A stretch of DNA of 64,000 bases from Dactylonectria macrodidyma (Eukaryota > Ascomycota > Sordariomycetes > Hypocreales > Nectriaceae). The notes below the pieces were generated by a model that saw only the letters and a program-made list of their open reading frames with translations, was not told the DNA's origin and did not search any database. The stretch spans positions 248,001 to 312,000 of the forward strand of contig JAGMUV010000018.1 of the NCBI GenBank assembly GCA_020744425.1, written 5' to 3'. Shown one piece after another: positions 35,490 through 45,300 of this stretch. Within the stretch, counting starts at the first letter, position 1, and the number at the start of each line of letters is the position of its first letter. A program made the position numbers and the translations under genes.

Positions 35490-37613
35490 ATGTCGTCACT
35501 CCCCGAAGACTACCTGCACCGCGTCTACGCAGGCGTTCTCGGCAAGTTGGTCGGTGTGTACCTCGGCCGGCCGTTCGAAAACTGGACGTACCAAGAGATC
35601 CAAGACCGACTCGGAGACATCGAGTACTACGTACACGACAAACTAGGCGTGCCACTGGTCGTCATCGACGATGATGTATCGGGCACCTTTGCCTTCGTCC
35701 GCGCGCTGGAAGAACATGGCGTGTGCGCCGAGCTCTCGTCGGAAGAGGTGGGCAAGACGTGGTTGAACCAGGTCATCCAGGGCCGTAGTGTCTTCTGGTG
35801 GGGTGGAAATGGCATCTCGACGGAGCACACAGCCTATCTAAATCTCAAGAAAGGTATTGCTGCACCTCTAAGCGGCGCTGCCAGCACCAACGGCCGAACC
35901 ATGGCGGAGCAGATCGGGGCTCAGATCTTCATCGACGGCTGGGCCATGGTGGCTCCAGGCAATCCAGCTCTAGCATCACGGCTTGCTGAGGCGGCTGCTC
36001 GAGTGAGCCATGACGGCGAAGCGGTACATGCTGCCAAGCTGTGGGCGGCCATGGAGGCCGAAGCTTTTATATCCAAGGATGTCGACCACCTCCTCGAAGT
36101 TGGCCTCCAAGTCATCCCCACCGACTCGCTCATTGCAAAGATGATTGCCGACGTCCGACAGTGGGTGCCTCAACATAGTGACTGGAGACGGACGCGCCAG
36201 CAGATCGAAGATACGTACGGCTACGACAAGTACTTGGGCATTTGCCATGTCATACCCAACCACGCAATCATGATCATGGCTCTCTTATATGGAGGCCACG
36301 ACTTTCACAAGGCCATGCACATCATCAACACCTGTGGCTGGGATACAGACTGCAACTCTGGCAATGTTGCGTGCCTGGTCGCCCTGATGCACGGCCTGGC
36401 CGCCTTTGAAGGCGGTCCCGACTGGCTGGGACCTCTAGCTGATCGAGCCATCATCTCGAGTGCTGACGGTGGATATTCCATCAACAACGCCGCCCGCATA
36501 GCTTATGACATCGCCAACCTCGGCCGCCGGCTATCAGGAAAATCGCAAATCCCGCCGCCCAAGGATGGCGCTCAGTTCCATTTCTCCCTTCCCGGTAGCG
36601 TCCAAGGGTTTCAAGCGACGGCATCGCAGCCGCGCTCGGTTCGCATCAACCAGGGCCTAGACCGAGGAATCGACAGCCTTGGTGTTCACATACAAGGTCT
36701 AACAGACACGAGTGAACCCATCGAAGTCATGACAGACACCTTTACACCGCTGGATGTTGTCCAAGTCAACCGAAACTACGAACTCATGGGGTCGCCTCTG
36801 GTGTACCCGGGTCAACTGCTCAGAGCCGAGCTGCATGCAGCCGAGAGCAACACGGTAGGCTCGACCGTGTGTCTAAGAATCAAAGCATACAATCAAGACG
36901 ATGACTTGGTCATTGTGGACGGCAGTCCTATAATTCTAGAGCCTGGTCAACGGGGCGTCCTCGAGTGGACCATCCCCGACAGCCTGCAGAATTGGCCCAT
37001 TCAGCAGATCGGTTTTGCAATTGGCACCACCAAAGCGTCCCCAGTTCTTGAGGGCGCCATCTTCATTCACAACTTGCGATGGGATGGCTCACCTCGCGTG
37101 TCTCTAAAGCGGCCGGCAAACAAGTCGCAGAGTTTCTGGCGTCGGGCCTGGGTTACTTCCGTTGACAAGATGCACACTGGCATGGGACCGTCTTTCTTAC
37201 TCGCCCAGGATCGAGGCGAGGGCATCTTGAGCCAAGGAACTCGGGATTGGGTCGACTACAACGTGGTCGTGTCGAATTTCGTCGTCAACTTTGGCGGGCC
37301 AATGGGCGTGGCGGCGCGAATCCAAGGGCTCAACCGCTACTATGCACTCGTCTTCACCAGAGACAAGCAGATTGCCTTGGTCAAGGCTGCGGATGAGAGG
37401 AGGATAGATCTGACTAGCAGGCCCTTTGACTGGGAGCACGATACCAAGTATGACGTACATCTGACTGTACATGGTGGCAACATCACGGGGCAAGTTGGCG
37501 AGGTCGGCTTGGCGGCGGTAGATGAGGACTACGTGGGGGGAGCTGTAGGGTTGGTGGTTACAGATGGCTCGCTGGCTGCCGATAGTATCACTATCTCTCC
37601 AGTAAAAGTGTAA
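35490..37613 (+). CDS. ADP-ribosylglycohydrolase-fold protein with C-terminal beta-rich extension
   Basis: Intronless 707-residue protein. Residues 1-345 resemble the ADP-ribosylglycohydrolase (ARH/DraG) fold: a GVLGKLVGVYLG opening where canonical members have GDALG, acidic metal site D60-D62 in VIDDDVSGT, and the second metal motif D285/D287 in CGWDTDCNSGN. The metal Asp pairs survive, but the first-helix Asp is replaced, so the substrate may differ from ADP-ribosyl-arginine. Residues ~365-560 are beta-rich and unassigned; ~570-707 (WVDYNVVVSNFVVNFGGPMG onward) looks like a concanavalin-type sandwich, a guess from pattern. No signal peptide. It is divergent from a sugar porter, which favours hydrolysis of an imported glycoside, N-glycoside or nucleoside over a signalling role. 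A perfect 11-bp hairpin follows the stop. The start at 35490 is the first ATG in frame. Confidence 0.78.
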   Translation: MSSLPEDYLHRVYAGVLGKLVGVYLGRPFENWTYQEIQDRLGDIEYYVHDKLGVPLVVIDDDVSGTFAFVRALEEHGVCAELSSEEVGKTWLNQVIQGRSVFWWGGNGISTEHTAYLNLKKGIAAPLSGAASTNGRTMAEQIGAQIFIDGWAMVAPGNPALASRLAEAAARVSHDGEAVHAAKLWAAMEAEAFISKDVDHLLEVGLQVIPTDSLIAKMIADVRQWVPQHSDWRRTRQQIEDTYGYDKYLGICHVIPNHAIMIMALLYGGHDFHKAMHIINTCGWDTDCNSGNVACLVALMHGLAAFEGGPDWLGPLADRAIISSADGGYSINNAARIAYDIANLGRRLSGKSQIPPPKDGAQFHFSLPGSVQGFQATASQPRSVRINQGLDRGIDSLGVHIQGLTDTSEPIEVMTDTFTPLDVVQVNRNYELMGSPLVYPGQLLRAELHAAESNTVGSTVCLRIKAYNQDDDLVIVDGSPIILEPGQRGVLEWTIPDSLQNWPIQQIGFAIGTTKASPVLEGAIFIHNLRWDGSPRVSLKRPANKSQSFWRRAWVTSVDKMHTGMGPSFLLAQDRGEGILSQGTRDWVDYNVVVSNFVVNFGGPMGVAARIQGLNRYYALVFTRDKQIALVKAADERRIDLTSRPFDWEHDTKYDVHLTVHGGNITGQVGEVGLAAVDEDYVGGAVGLVVTDGSLAADSITISPVKV

Positions 37614-37671
37614 TGGACATGCAAGATGATGGTGAGAGCCTCGTCGTTTACTTCCATTTGCGGAAAGACAT

Positions 37672-37701
37672 AGAATACTCGATTACTCCGTCGAGTATTC
37701 T
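37672..37701 (+). terminator. Perfect 11-bp hairpin in the 3' region of the glycohydrolase gene
   Basis: AGAATACTCGA and TCGAGTATTCT flank an 8-base loop, 58 bases past the stop codon. It could be a 3' UTR structure or a small inverted repeat; a role in transcript end formation is inference. Confidence 0.5.
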
Positions 37702-40700
37702 GTGAGACAGGGAGAAGTTCATAGCCTAAGACCCACAACACTATTACAACGAACCTATATGTAATTCAACCCTCAAAGGGATCAAATGTTGACTCAATTA
37801 ACCCATCGCCTATGATCTACCTGAGGGTGAGACTGCACTTCATCTATTACATCATAGCAGCCTCGGCGGGTCTGTCTCTCCGGCCTCTGGAGGAGTCATC
37901 GCTCTGGCTATATAATCACGGTCGTATTTAGAATGTCAGCTGGGTTGTCAATGCTATTTCTATAAGAGATGATACCTTTGGTGGGCGGATATAGCATGTC
38001 AAGTTATAGAATTAGGTAATTAGCGGACGATATATTCTTTTCGATGTACTTGATCACGAAGCGCATGTCAAGTGAGAAGCATGATAGAAATGAACGATTA
38101 TTGGTAGAAAGTGAGTTGGGCTGTTATAATTATCAAGACTGGGCAGAATATAGACGCCCTTTTCAAAATCACTTCATTATTACTACATGGCGAGATGAGG
38201 CGACATAATTCATATGTGACGATCCTCGCCTTTGAAAGCCGGCGGATGTAGGGTAGGATGGCCCTGGAAACCCCTCAAATTTCCACGTCAATAGTACTCC
38301 CTGCTAATCCCGATTTACTTGAGCTACCATCGCATATAACTCCCGTTTTTGGACAGACCGGGGTGAACAAAAGACGTCCCCAAAAGACTTACGGAGTATC
38401 AGGGACCCACCAGGAGTCCCCGCAGTCTATCGGTTCTGGCACAGTGTCATTAGCAAATGACCGCACGACATCTACTCCCGTACTGAAATCCAAAAATGGG
38501 CCGCAGTGTATGTTGACGGCTGCGTTTGTTTATCAAGATGCAATAGAGTTTTACTTCCAAGTTAAAAGTTCCAAGCATGTCTGCGTTGGTTACAGTAGGC
38601 CTAGCAAAGACGTGTTTTGTGGCTAGGTGATTGTGTCGTCCTCACTTGACCATGGTCTATCAAAGGATGAGGCACCTGCTTACATCACAACGATCACTCT
38701 GCTACGGACCAGCTCCGACGCAGATGTCCTTCAATTACTGTACTGTTTTACACAGGGCCTGGTTCTCTGTAAGCCAGTCTACTCGGGGTTGATGCGGTAT
38801 TCACAGTCCATGCTGACAAGGTGCTGACATCGATGAGCCCAGAGACCACTGACCTCACTTACCTCACTGACCAAATGCTCACTTATTTGCCGCTCATACA
38901 GCCCTGTTCTTAGTAGCATCTGAAACGGATCTACTGCACGTATTGTTCGTCTACTCTCGCTAAATTACAGTCGGAAGACGCGACCGAAAGATCCTAGCTT
39001 TGAGGCCATGCCTCGGTCGCTAATAAGCCCCTGCCGCAACTGGTGGGACTGTCCTTTTGTTCCGTGCCAATCGAAAGACGGAAAATCTTGACGAATGAAA
39101 CGAGTTCCACAATGCTCGTCAGAATGTTTCCACCTCGCTAATGCCCCATCTACAACTGATCCAAGTCGCTCGAAGCCCTCTCATTTCTCGTATACAAAAT
39201 TCAAATGGTCTCTAGCTCCTTGCTACAGATAGACGGCGGGATTGTGCTCCACATGACCATCAGAATGCCTGCATCTGACGCTGATGACGATGACAAACTT
39301 GTAAATTTTCAACGTCCATGGAACGCTCACAAATTTAGCAGGTTGCTGGCTCAGTGAGGGGTGAGTGTATATATAACACCGTGATCAAATTGCTTCACTG
39401 GACCATGGTGATCAGTTACCTTAAGTTCTTATTTGGCAGAGGGTCAACGATTAAAGAGCCTCGGAAATCCAACAAGACGAACTGACTCTACGTTTGACTT
39501 GATTGGCTCACACCAGAAGTACCAAACGTCGCCACCGGTAGCCATGCCAGGCTCGAGGCGAAGGCAGGGGAGGGAGGAGATGCAAGTGGCCTACTGGGGA
39601 GCCCTGTCTACCATTCAAGTGTCTAATACATTGGATAGGTCAGCGTCGCTTAGGGTTTAGAGTAGTGAGGAAAGAACCTGTAGGCAAAGCTTCATGTCAA
39701 TGCTACCTCAATGTACCAGGCGCATACTCTGAGCCCAGAGACCACTTTCATGAAACCACGGTCCAAAGAACTCCCACCACTATGGTGAAGTTCTTTTAGA
39801 TGAAAAGTCGAATGCTCATGACAAAAGAGTGGAGAAGGCGTGGGAATAAGCCACGGGAATCCTTTACCTGGGGTTATCAACGTGGTAAAATGTTTTCCCT
39901 TTTCTTTAACCGATTTGGCTTCTGTACAGATGTGGTGATATTGTAAAGACGACCGCTACGGTATATGCAGAGATACATTGAGAAATAAAAACGAATTGAT
40001 GGAAACGTCAAGGCGGAAGAGGGCCTATCGAGAAAAGCCATTCAATTGCGGTCAAAGTTGCTCTGGTCAAGCTGAGGTACGTGAGGACCTACCCTGTCCT
40101 AAACACTAGCTCTAATTTAAGCATGGTAGTGAAAGTTGTTTTTTGGAACCTTAGAAAATACGCTTGGCTGCGTGGGATCGAGGCTTAATTAGAATTTCGT
40201 GTAACACATGTGCTTCAACATTTGCCTCGTCAACCCATCTTTGCCACGGTTTACGATGATAGCAAGACGACACTCATGCAGCTGGGACCTTTCCGAGGTT
40301 GGTGAAGGATACGTATGCAAAGGATATAATATGAAGATTGAGTGCTAGACACTCACCCCTGGTTCCAGAAACACACAATGCAGTCCTGCAGAGGCTTATC
40401 CTACTTCATGGTGCTTTTCAACCCTGATACCTGAGACAAGGCGATTGAGAGGTTGGGGCTGGGTCGGACAAAGGAATTGCAGTAGGGGTCGCTGATTGGG
40501 AACAGAAAAACTGGGGACAAGCCGTTGACGGTGCCGTTCTAAAGTTCTAGACCGTTGCCATTTCTAAACAAGCACTCCCCCGAATGTATTCCCAGAAGGG
40601 CATTAGCCGATCTTCGAAACCCGGCACCCTGGATAGAACCGTCAAGAGTATAGGACGCACTGGGTTGTATCGGATCTGGGGATCAACAAGACGACCTTGC

Positions 40701-41045
40701 TAGCGTGGGTTAGCTGGACCAGGGAGGAGAGCGTGTAAATTCTTGGCGGGTACTTTATTTTTGAACACTGATTGGGGGAAAATCACTAGGTTGTCTCAAA
40801 TCCCGGTGAGCTGAGACGGTGAGAAAAAAGGAGGCTTTACTCTGTAGGAAGTTGAGTCGAATCAATTATATACTTAAAGACAGCTTCATCATCAAGTCTT
40901 TCTTCATTGCCAGACTCAACGCAGCTTCATTCATTTCTCAGAGCTAGACTCAACCACTCATTCTTTGATCTTTTTACGTCCCTCGTTTAACGTTTGTTTC
41001 AACATCTTTCGCTAGCTCACGAGTCCATCTTCGTCCACCGCAACC
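37702..41045. other. Long intergenic stretch, no convincing gene
   Basis: 3.3 kb of ordinary composition. ORFs at 38258-38626 (122 codons), 38627-38827 and 39433-39660 lack motifs, secretion signals or splice partners that join them. The last 190 bases form a good promoter and leader for the AA9-related gene: TATA-like tatatact at 40868-40875, then a CT-rich leader with short direct repeats (agactcaac twice, cagcttcat twice). Confidence 0.45.
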
Positions 41046-41741
41046 ATGAAGTCCACCACCTACATCGCCTCGGCTGTTCTCGGTCTCGCCTCCTCCGCCC
41101 ATGCTCACTACACCTTTGATCAGCTCGTCATCAACGATGTCCTCGAGGGCTCTGCCAACACCTACATCAGGCAGCATCAGAACGGCTACATGCCTACCAA
41201 GTTCATCAACCCGCCAGAGGGCTCCATCACTCCCCTCGATGCGGATTTTACCTGCAACAAGGGAGCCGTTGCTGCCTCTGAAGTCTACACTGTCCAGGCC
41301 GGTGACAAGATTGGCTTGAAGCAGGCTTACGGCGGTACTGGCATGCTGCACCCTGGCCCGTCTCAGGTCTACATCAGCGCTGCTGATGACGCCAGCATCC
41401 CCGGCACCGCAGTCTCGATCCCAGGCGTCTACCAGTCTACTGATGAAGCCGTCAACTTCAGCGTGTGGGGAACCTCCACTTCTTACGACCTCATTCCCGG
41501 ACCTGATGTCATTCCCGGTGGCACGACTCGCGGAAGCGCCGACGGATCGTCTGGCGACGTCAGTGTGACCGTGGCTGGTGGTTCCAGCTCCAGCTCGGAC
41601 GATTCGACTCAGGCTGAACCTACCACCACTGCCATTTCTGTCCCTACTACCACCGAAACTCCTCCATCCGCGGCGGCTACCTCGGCTGCTCATGCTTGCG
41701 GAAGCTTCAAGTCCCGACGTGCCAAGAGATTTACCGTTTAA
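41046..41741 (+). CDS. Short AA9-related secreted protein lacking the central core of the LPMO domain
   Basis: Intronless 231-residue protein. Signal peptide 1-20 ends AHA, so the mature protein starts with His21 (HYTFDQLVIND), as in AA9 lytic polysaccharide monooxygenases whose N-terminal His binds copper. The second copper His is H102 in MLHPGPSQVYIS (AA9: GHPGPVQVY). Directly after this, where AA9 enzymes have roughly 100 further core residues including the conserved Gln and the axial Tyr, the sequence jumps to VSIPGVYQSTDEAVNFSVWG and SYDLIPGPDVIPGG, the normal C-terminal end of the domain. A Ser/Thr-rich tail follows and ends in basic FKSRRAKRFTV, with no CBM1. The ORF is unbroken and uses good codons, so it looks like a kept gene rather than a fresh deletion. 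Oxidative activity is doubtful; copper binding without catalysis or another cell-wall role is possible. Confidence 0.8.
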   Translation: MKSTTYIASAVLGLASSAHAHYTFDQLVINDVLEGSANTYIRQHQNGYMPTKFINPPEGSITPLDADFTCNKGAVAASEVYTVQAGDKIGLKQAYGGTGMLHPGPSQVYISAADDASIPGTAVSIPGVYQSTDEAVNFSVWGTSTSYDLIPGPDVIPGGTTRGSADGSSGDVSVTVAGGSSSSSDDSTQAEPTTTAISVPTTTETPPSAAATSAAHACGSFKSRRAKRFTV

Positions 41742-42392
41742 GACCTTCTGGCCAAGTCAACTTGATTAGATGTACTCCTAAAGGGGGACAGCTCGAATTT
41801 GGTGGAAACTTGGCTGTGACTGAATCACATTTGTGACCTGGACACTGAATTTGGTGCCGTGTACTGACGAGTAAGGTCTGCGTATCCGCTAGGAGTTTAG
41901 GACATGGCCTTGCTGCGATTATTTTCTATTACATATTTGCTACTGGTATAGCATCATTTTAAACAAACGTCAAGCTGCTCGTAGCGACGGCTAAACTCTT
42001 TCTTGAGATCATTTTATGAATAAATCTATGCGTTGCCAATCGTTGTCAAAGTCAATGTGGCTGTTTACCGTCGTGCTAGTAACTGGCGCTTGAAGAAGCG
42101 GACAGCCACTAACTATCTATGTAACTATACGTTGTCTTTATCTGAGGACGCTTGTGCTTCAAAATAATATGTTTTATTCTAGCTGGGCTTCGAATGTTCG
42201 TCAATGTATCCGGCACGTGGGAATCCCGTAGCGCGAGAAGGCTTGAAATTCCTTTAGTGCGCCATCCAATGGGATTTTTGGGGGCTTATGGAACGTTGGC
42301 ATGAGAATTGCCTCGCCTAAATGAAGTTCGAGAGGCGAAACAGACTAAAATTTACAGCTGTGTTGTTATCAAGTAGGAATCGGATAATCTTC
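41742..42392. other. Convergent 3' region, AA9-like gene and NLR-like gene
   Basis: 651 bases between two stop codons with normal composition. No gene, repeat or RNA feature recognised. Confidence 0.5.
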
Positions 42393-45300
42393 CTATGTCC
42401 CATCAGGAATTTTCTTGAACATTCTCAATGTATGAGATGCACTCAAGCACCTCACCCCCATCTCAAAGCATAGCAAACATATGTCAAAGTCACCGCCGTT
42501 GCAGATATCGCAATGATAGATATCGCAGCCTAGAGGAACAGCTATCAAACAGGCATCGCAAATGACGTTGCCGTTTGTGCCACAAGGCATGTTCCTCGGC
42601 GTCGGAGCGTCGTGGTTGAGCACAATCCCTTGCTTCTTGGCACGATGCCGGAGGAGTTCGGCGACTCGGGAATGCCCATAGAGTTCAGCCCACCACAATG
42701 CCGTCCGACCGAAGCCGTCTTCTTGGTCCATCGGGGTGTTGTCGACGGTAAGAAGAAGTTCCACTGTGTTGGCATGTCCAGATCTTGCTGCAGCGAATAG
42801 AGCTGTTGAACCGTACCAATCGGTGTGGCTTGGTGTGCAGGTTTTTTGAGTTAGAAGCACTTCCACAATTCGAGTATCCCCATTGCGTGCTGCAATGATC
42901 AATGGTGTGACACCAAGAGCGTCTTCGATTCCCTCTTGATTGTTGTTATTACTCTTCAACAGTTGGGGAGTTTCGAAATCGATATCATGTCCTCTGTCCA
43001 GGTTGTCATAACATGGTACTGATCTCAGTGGGTTCCGTTTGCCGCTTCTGGCAACCTTCAGATCCTCTTCGTACTCCAATAACAGCTCGACAACCTCTAA
43101 ATGACCGTGACTTATGGCCAATGTAAGCGGCGTCCATCTTGTGCGGGATTCGAAACTGCCGTCAGCTCCGTTCTCTAATAACCACCGGACAACAATTGAA
43201 TGTCCATTTTCTGCAGCTAAATGGAGTGATGAAAATCCTTCATTGTCGGTAATAGTGAAGTCAGCCCCTGTCTCTAATAAAAGTTTAACAACTTCTAAAT
43301 GGCCATTCTGGGCAGCGCGATGGAGTGGTGTAGCTCCTGTTCTATCAGGAATGCTGAGGTCGGCCGCTTTCTCCAACAAAAACTGAGCAACATTTAGATG
43401 TCCCTTCCCTACAGCTGAATGGAGTGGTGTGTGTCCTTCATTGTTGGCAACAGTGAGGTCAGCTCCTTTTCTCAACAAGCACTTGACGGTCGCCAAGTGG
43501 CCTCCCAATGCAGCCGAGTTGAGCGGCGTCGATCCATAGGTATTCGCAACATTCATGTCTGCTCCCACCTCTAGCAAGAACTCGACCACTTCCGAGTGGC
43601 CACATGTAGATGCTGAGTACAATGGTGTCCTCTTCAACTGGCACTCCCTGGTGGGGGTATTGAAGTCCGCTCCATTTTTTATCAATAGTTTGACAACTTC
43701 TAAGTTGCCTGCATGAGAAGCGGCGTTGACCGGAGTCCATCCGCCTATGTTTGGAACCGCATGGTCCGCTCCCTTCTGAAGCAAAAGTTTTACCACTTCT
43801 AGATGGCCGTAACGCGAAGCTGAGTACAACGGTGTCATCTTCATCCCGTTTTCATTGTTAGGAGTATTGAAATCCACACCATTTTGAACCAATAGCTCGA
43901 CCACTTGCAAATGGCCTTCGGCAGAAGCTACGTTGATTGGCGTCCAACCGTGATCGTCTGCAAGAGTAAAATCTGCCTGCTCCGCTAGCAATAATCTCGT
44001 CACTTCAAGCTCTCCAAACTCTGATGCCAGATACATTGGTGTTTTGCCGCTTTTGCAGACAGCTGATGGGTTGGCGTTTCTGTCAAGGAGCATCTTCACA
44101 ATATCATAATTGCCACACAAGGATGCAACTAGCAGTATGTTATCTGCGAAGTCGCTTTCTTCGCCGAGTCCCCATGTTGGTTGTTTCATCAAAACCATCG
44201 CCACATCATCCAAACGAAGGTTCACAGCATAGCAAATTGGATCAAGTGGGGAAGATGCGGTCGCGAGGTCTTGAAAGTCGGGGTATTGTTCATCGAACCA
44301 TGTCTTCCAATGATTCCAAGTAGGATTGCGCCTATCCAAAAATTGAATGGCAAGTGGTAAGAGCGCCCTGTCAGAGGGCAAGCCGGACTTGACGTGGCGA
44401 TGCCAAGATGCCGCTGCATAATTGCGGAATGCCATACCAGGGCATGGTGCACCATCTGTAACACTCTGCCAAATTCGTTGGAAGCTGATGTAGTGAAGGC
44501 AGGACTTGGCGAGCAACGCATTGTGGTATCCGTCCCACAAGGACTCGTTTTCCTCCATCAAGCCAGGAGTGGGAAGATTATACAAAAGGTACTGTTTCAC
44601 CGAAAAATGTGTGAGATGTACCGTTTGTAGGCTTGCGGAGGTTTCCAATTGCTGGCCTCTGACTTCGAGGAGAGAACCACAAAGATTGACTATTTCGCTG
44701 TCGATGTAGTCGTCGTCGATGGCGTCGGGGAGATTTTCGACGATGGCATCCTGAAACCCATCAATGAGGACCGCCTCGGTGACCTCGCCGACTGTCAAGG
44801 GCCGAACGGCAAATGCTGCCCATCGTAGCAATGCATGAGTTCGTTGTCTCTCCCATTCTGGATACTGAGTGATTCTCTGCCAAGTTTGGTCATAGAGTTG
44901 ATTCAGACCGGTTGGGGTTTCTTTGATGCTCTTCTCGAGCTGTTGTTTGTTCATCCCTTTTCTTAACGACTTTTCTTGCATTTTGAGCCAAATGAACTGG
45001 CCTTCACACCGATCATTCATAATAACGGCGAGGGTTGAGCGGATGTCGTCGCTCTTGTTGGGTAGCTTCCTGTCAACAATGTTTCTCGCATAGGTCGCTG
45101 TGTCGGGCTGTACATCATCGTGCCAAATCTCATACTCCGTGAAGGCTCCGTCAGCCTGTGTTGTGAGAGCATGCCGAATCTCTGGCTCGGCTCTACTGAC
45201 GACAAGAACGCGAGCGTCAGTTCCAACAACGGCGCCTATGACAGTATCGATGAACCTCGTGACCGACGTACTGTGGTTGTCCAAATATGTGCACTCATCT

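Noticed and set aside
38258..38626. 122-codon plus-strand ORF as a gene
   Set aside because: No motif, no signal peptide, no promoter element and no splice continuation; composition like surrounding intergenic DNA.
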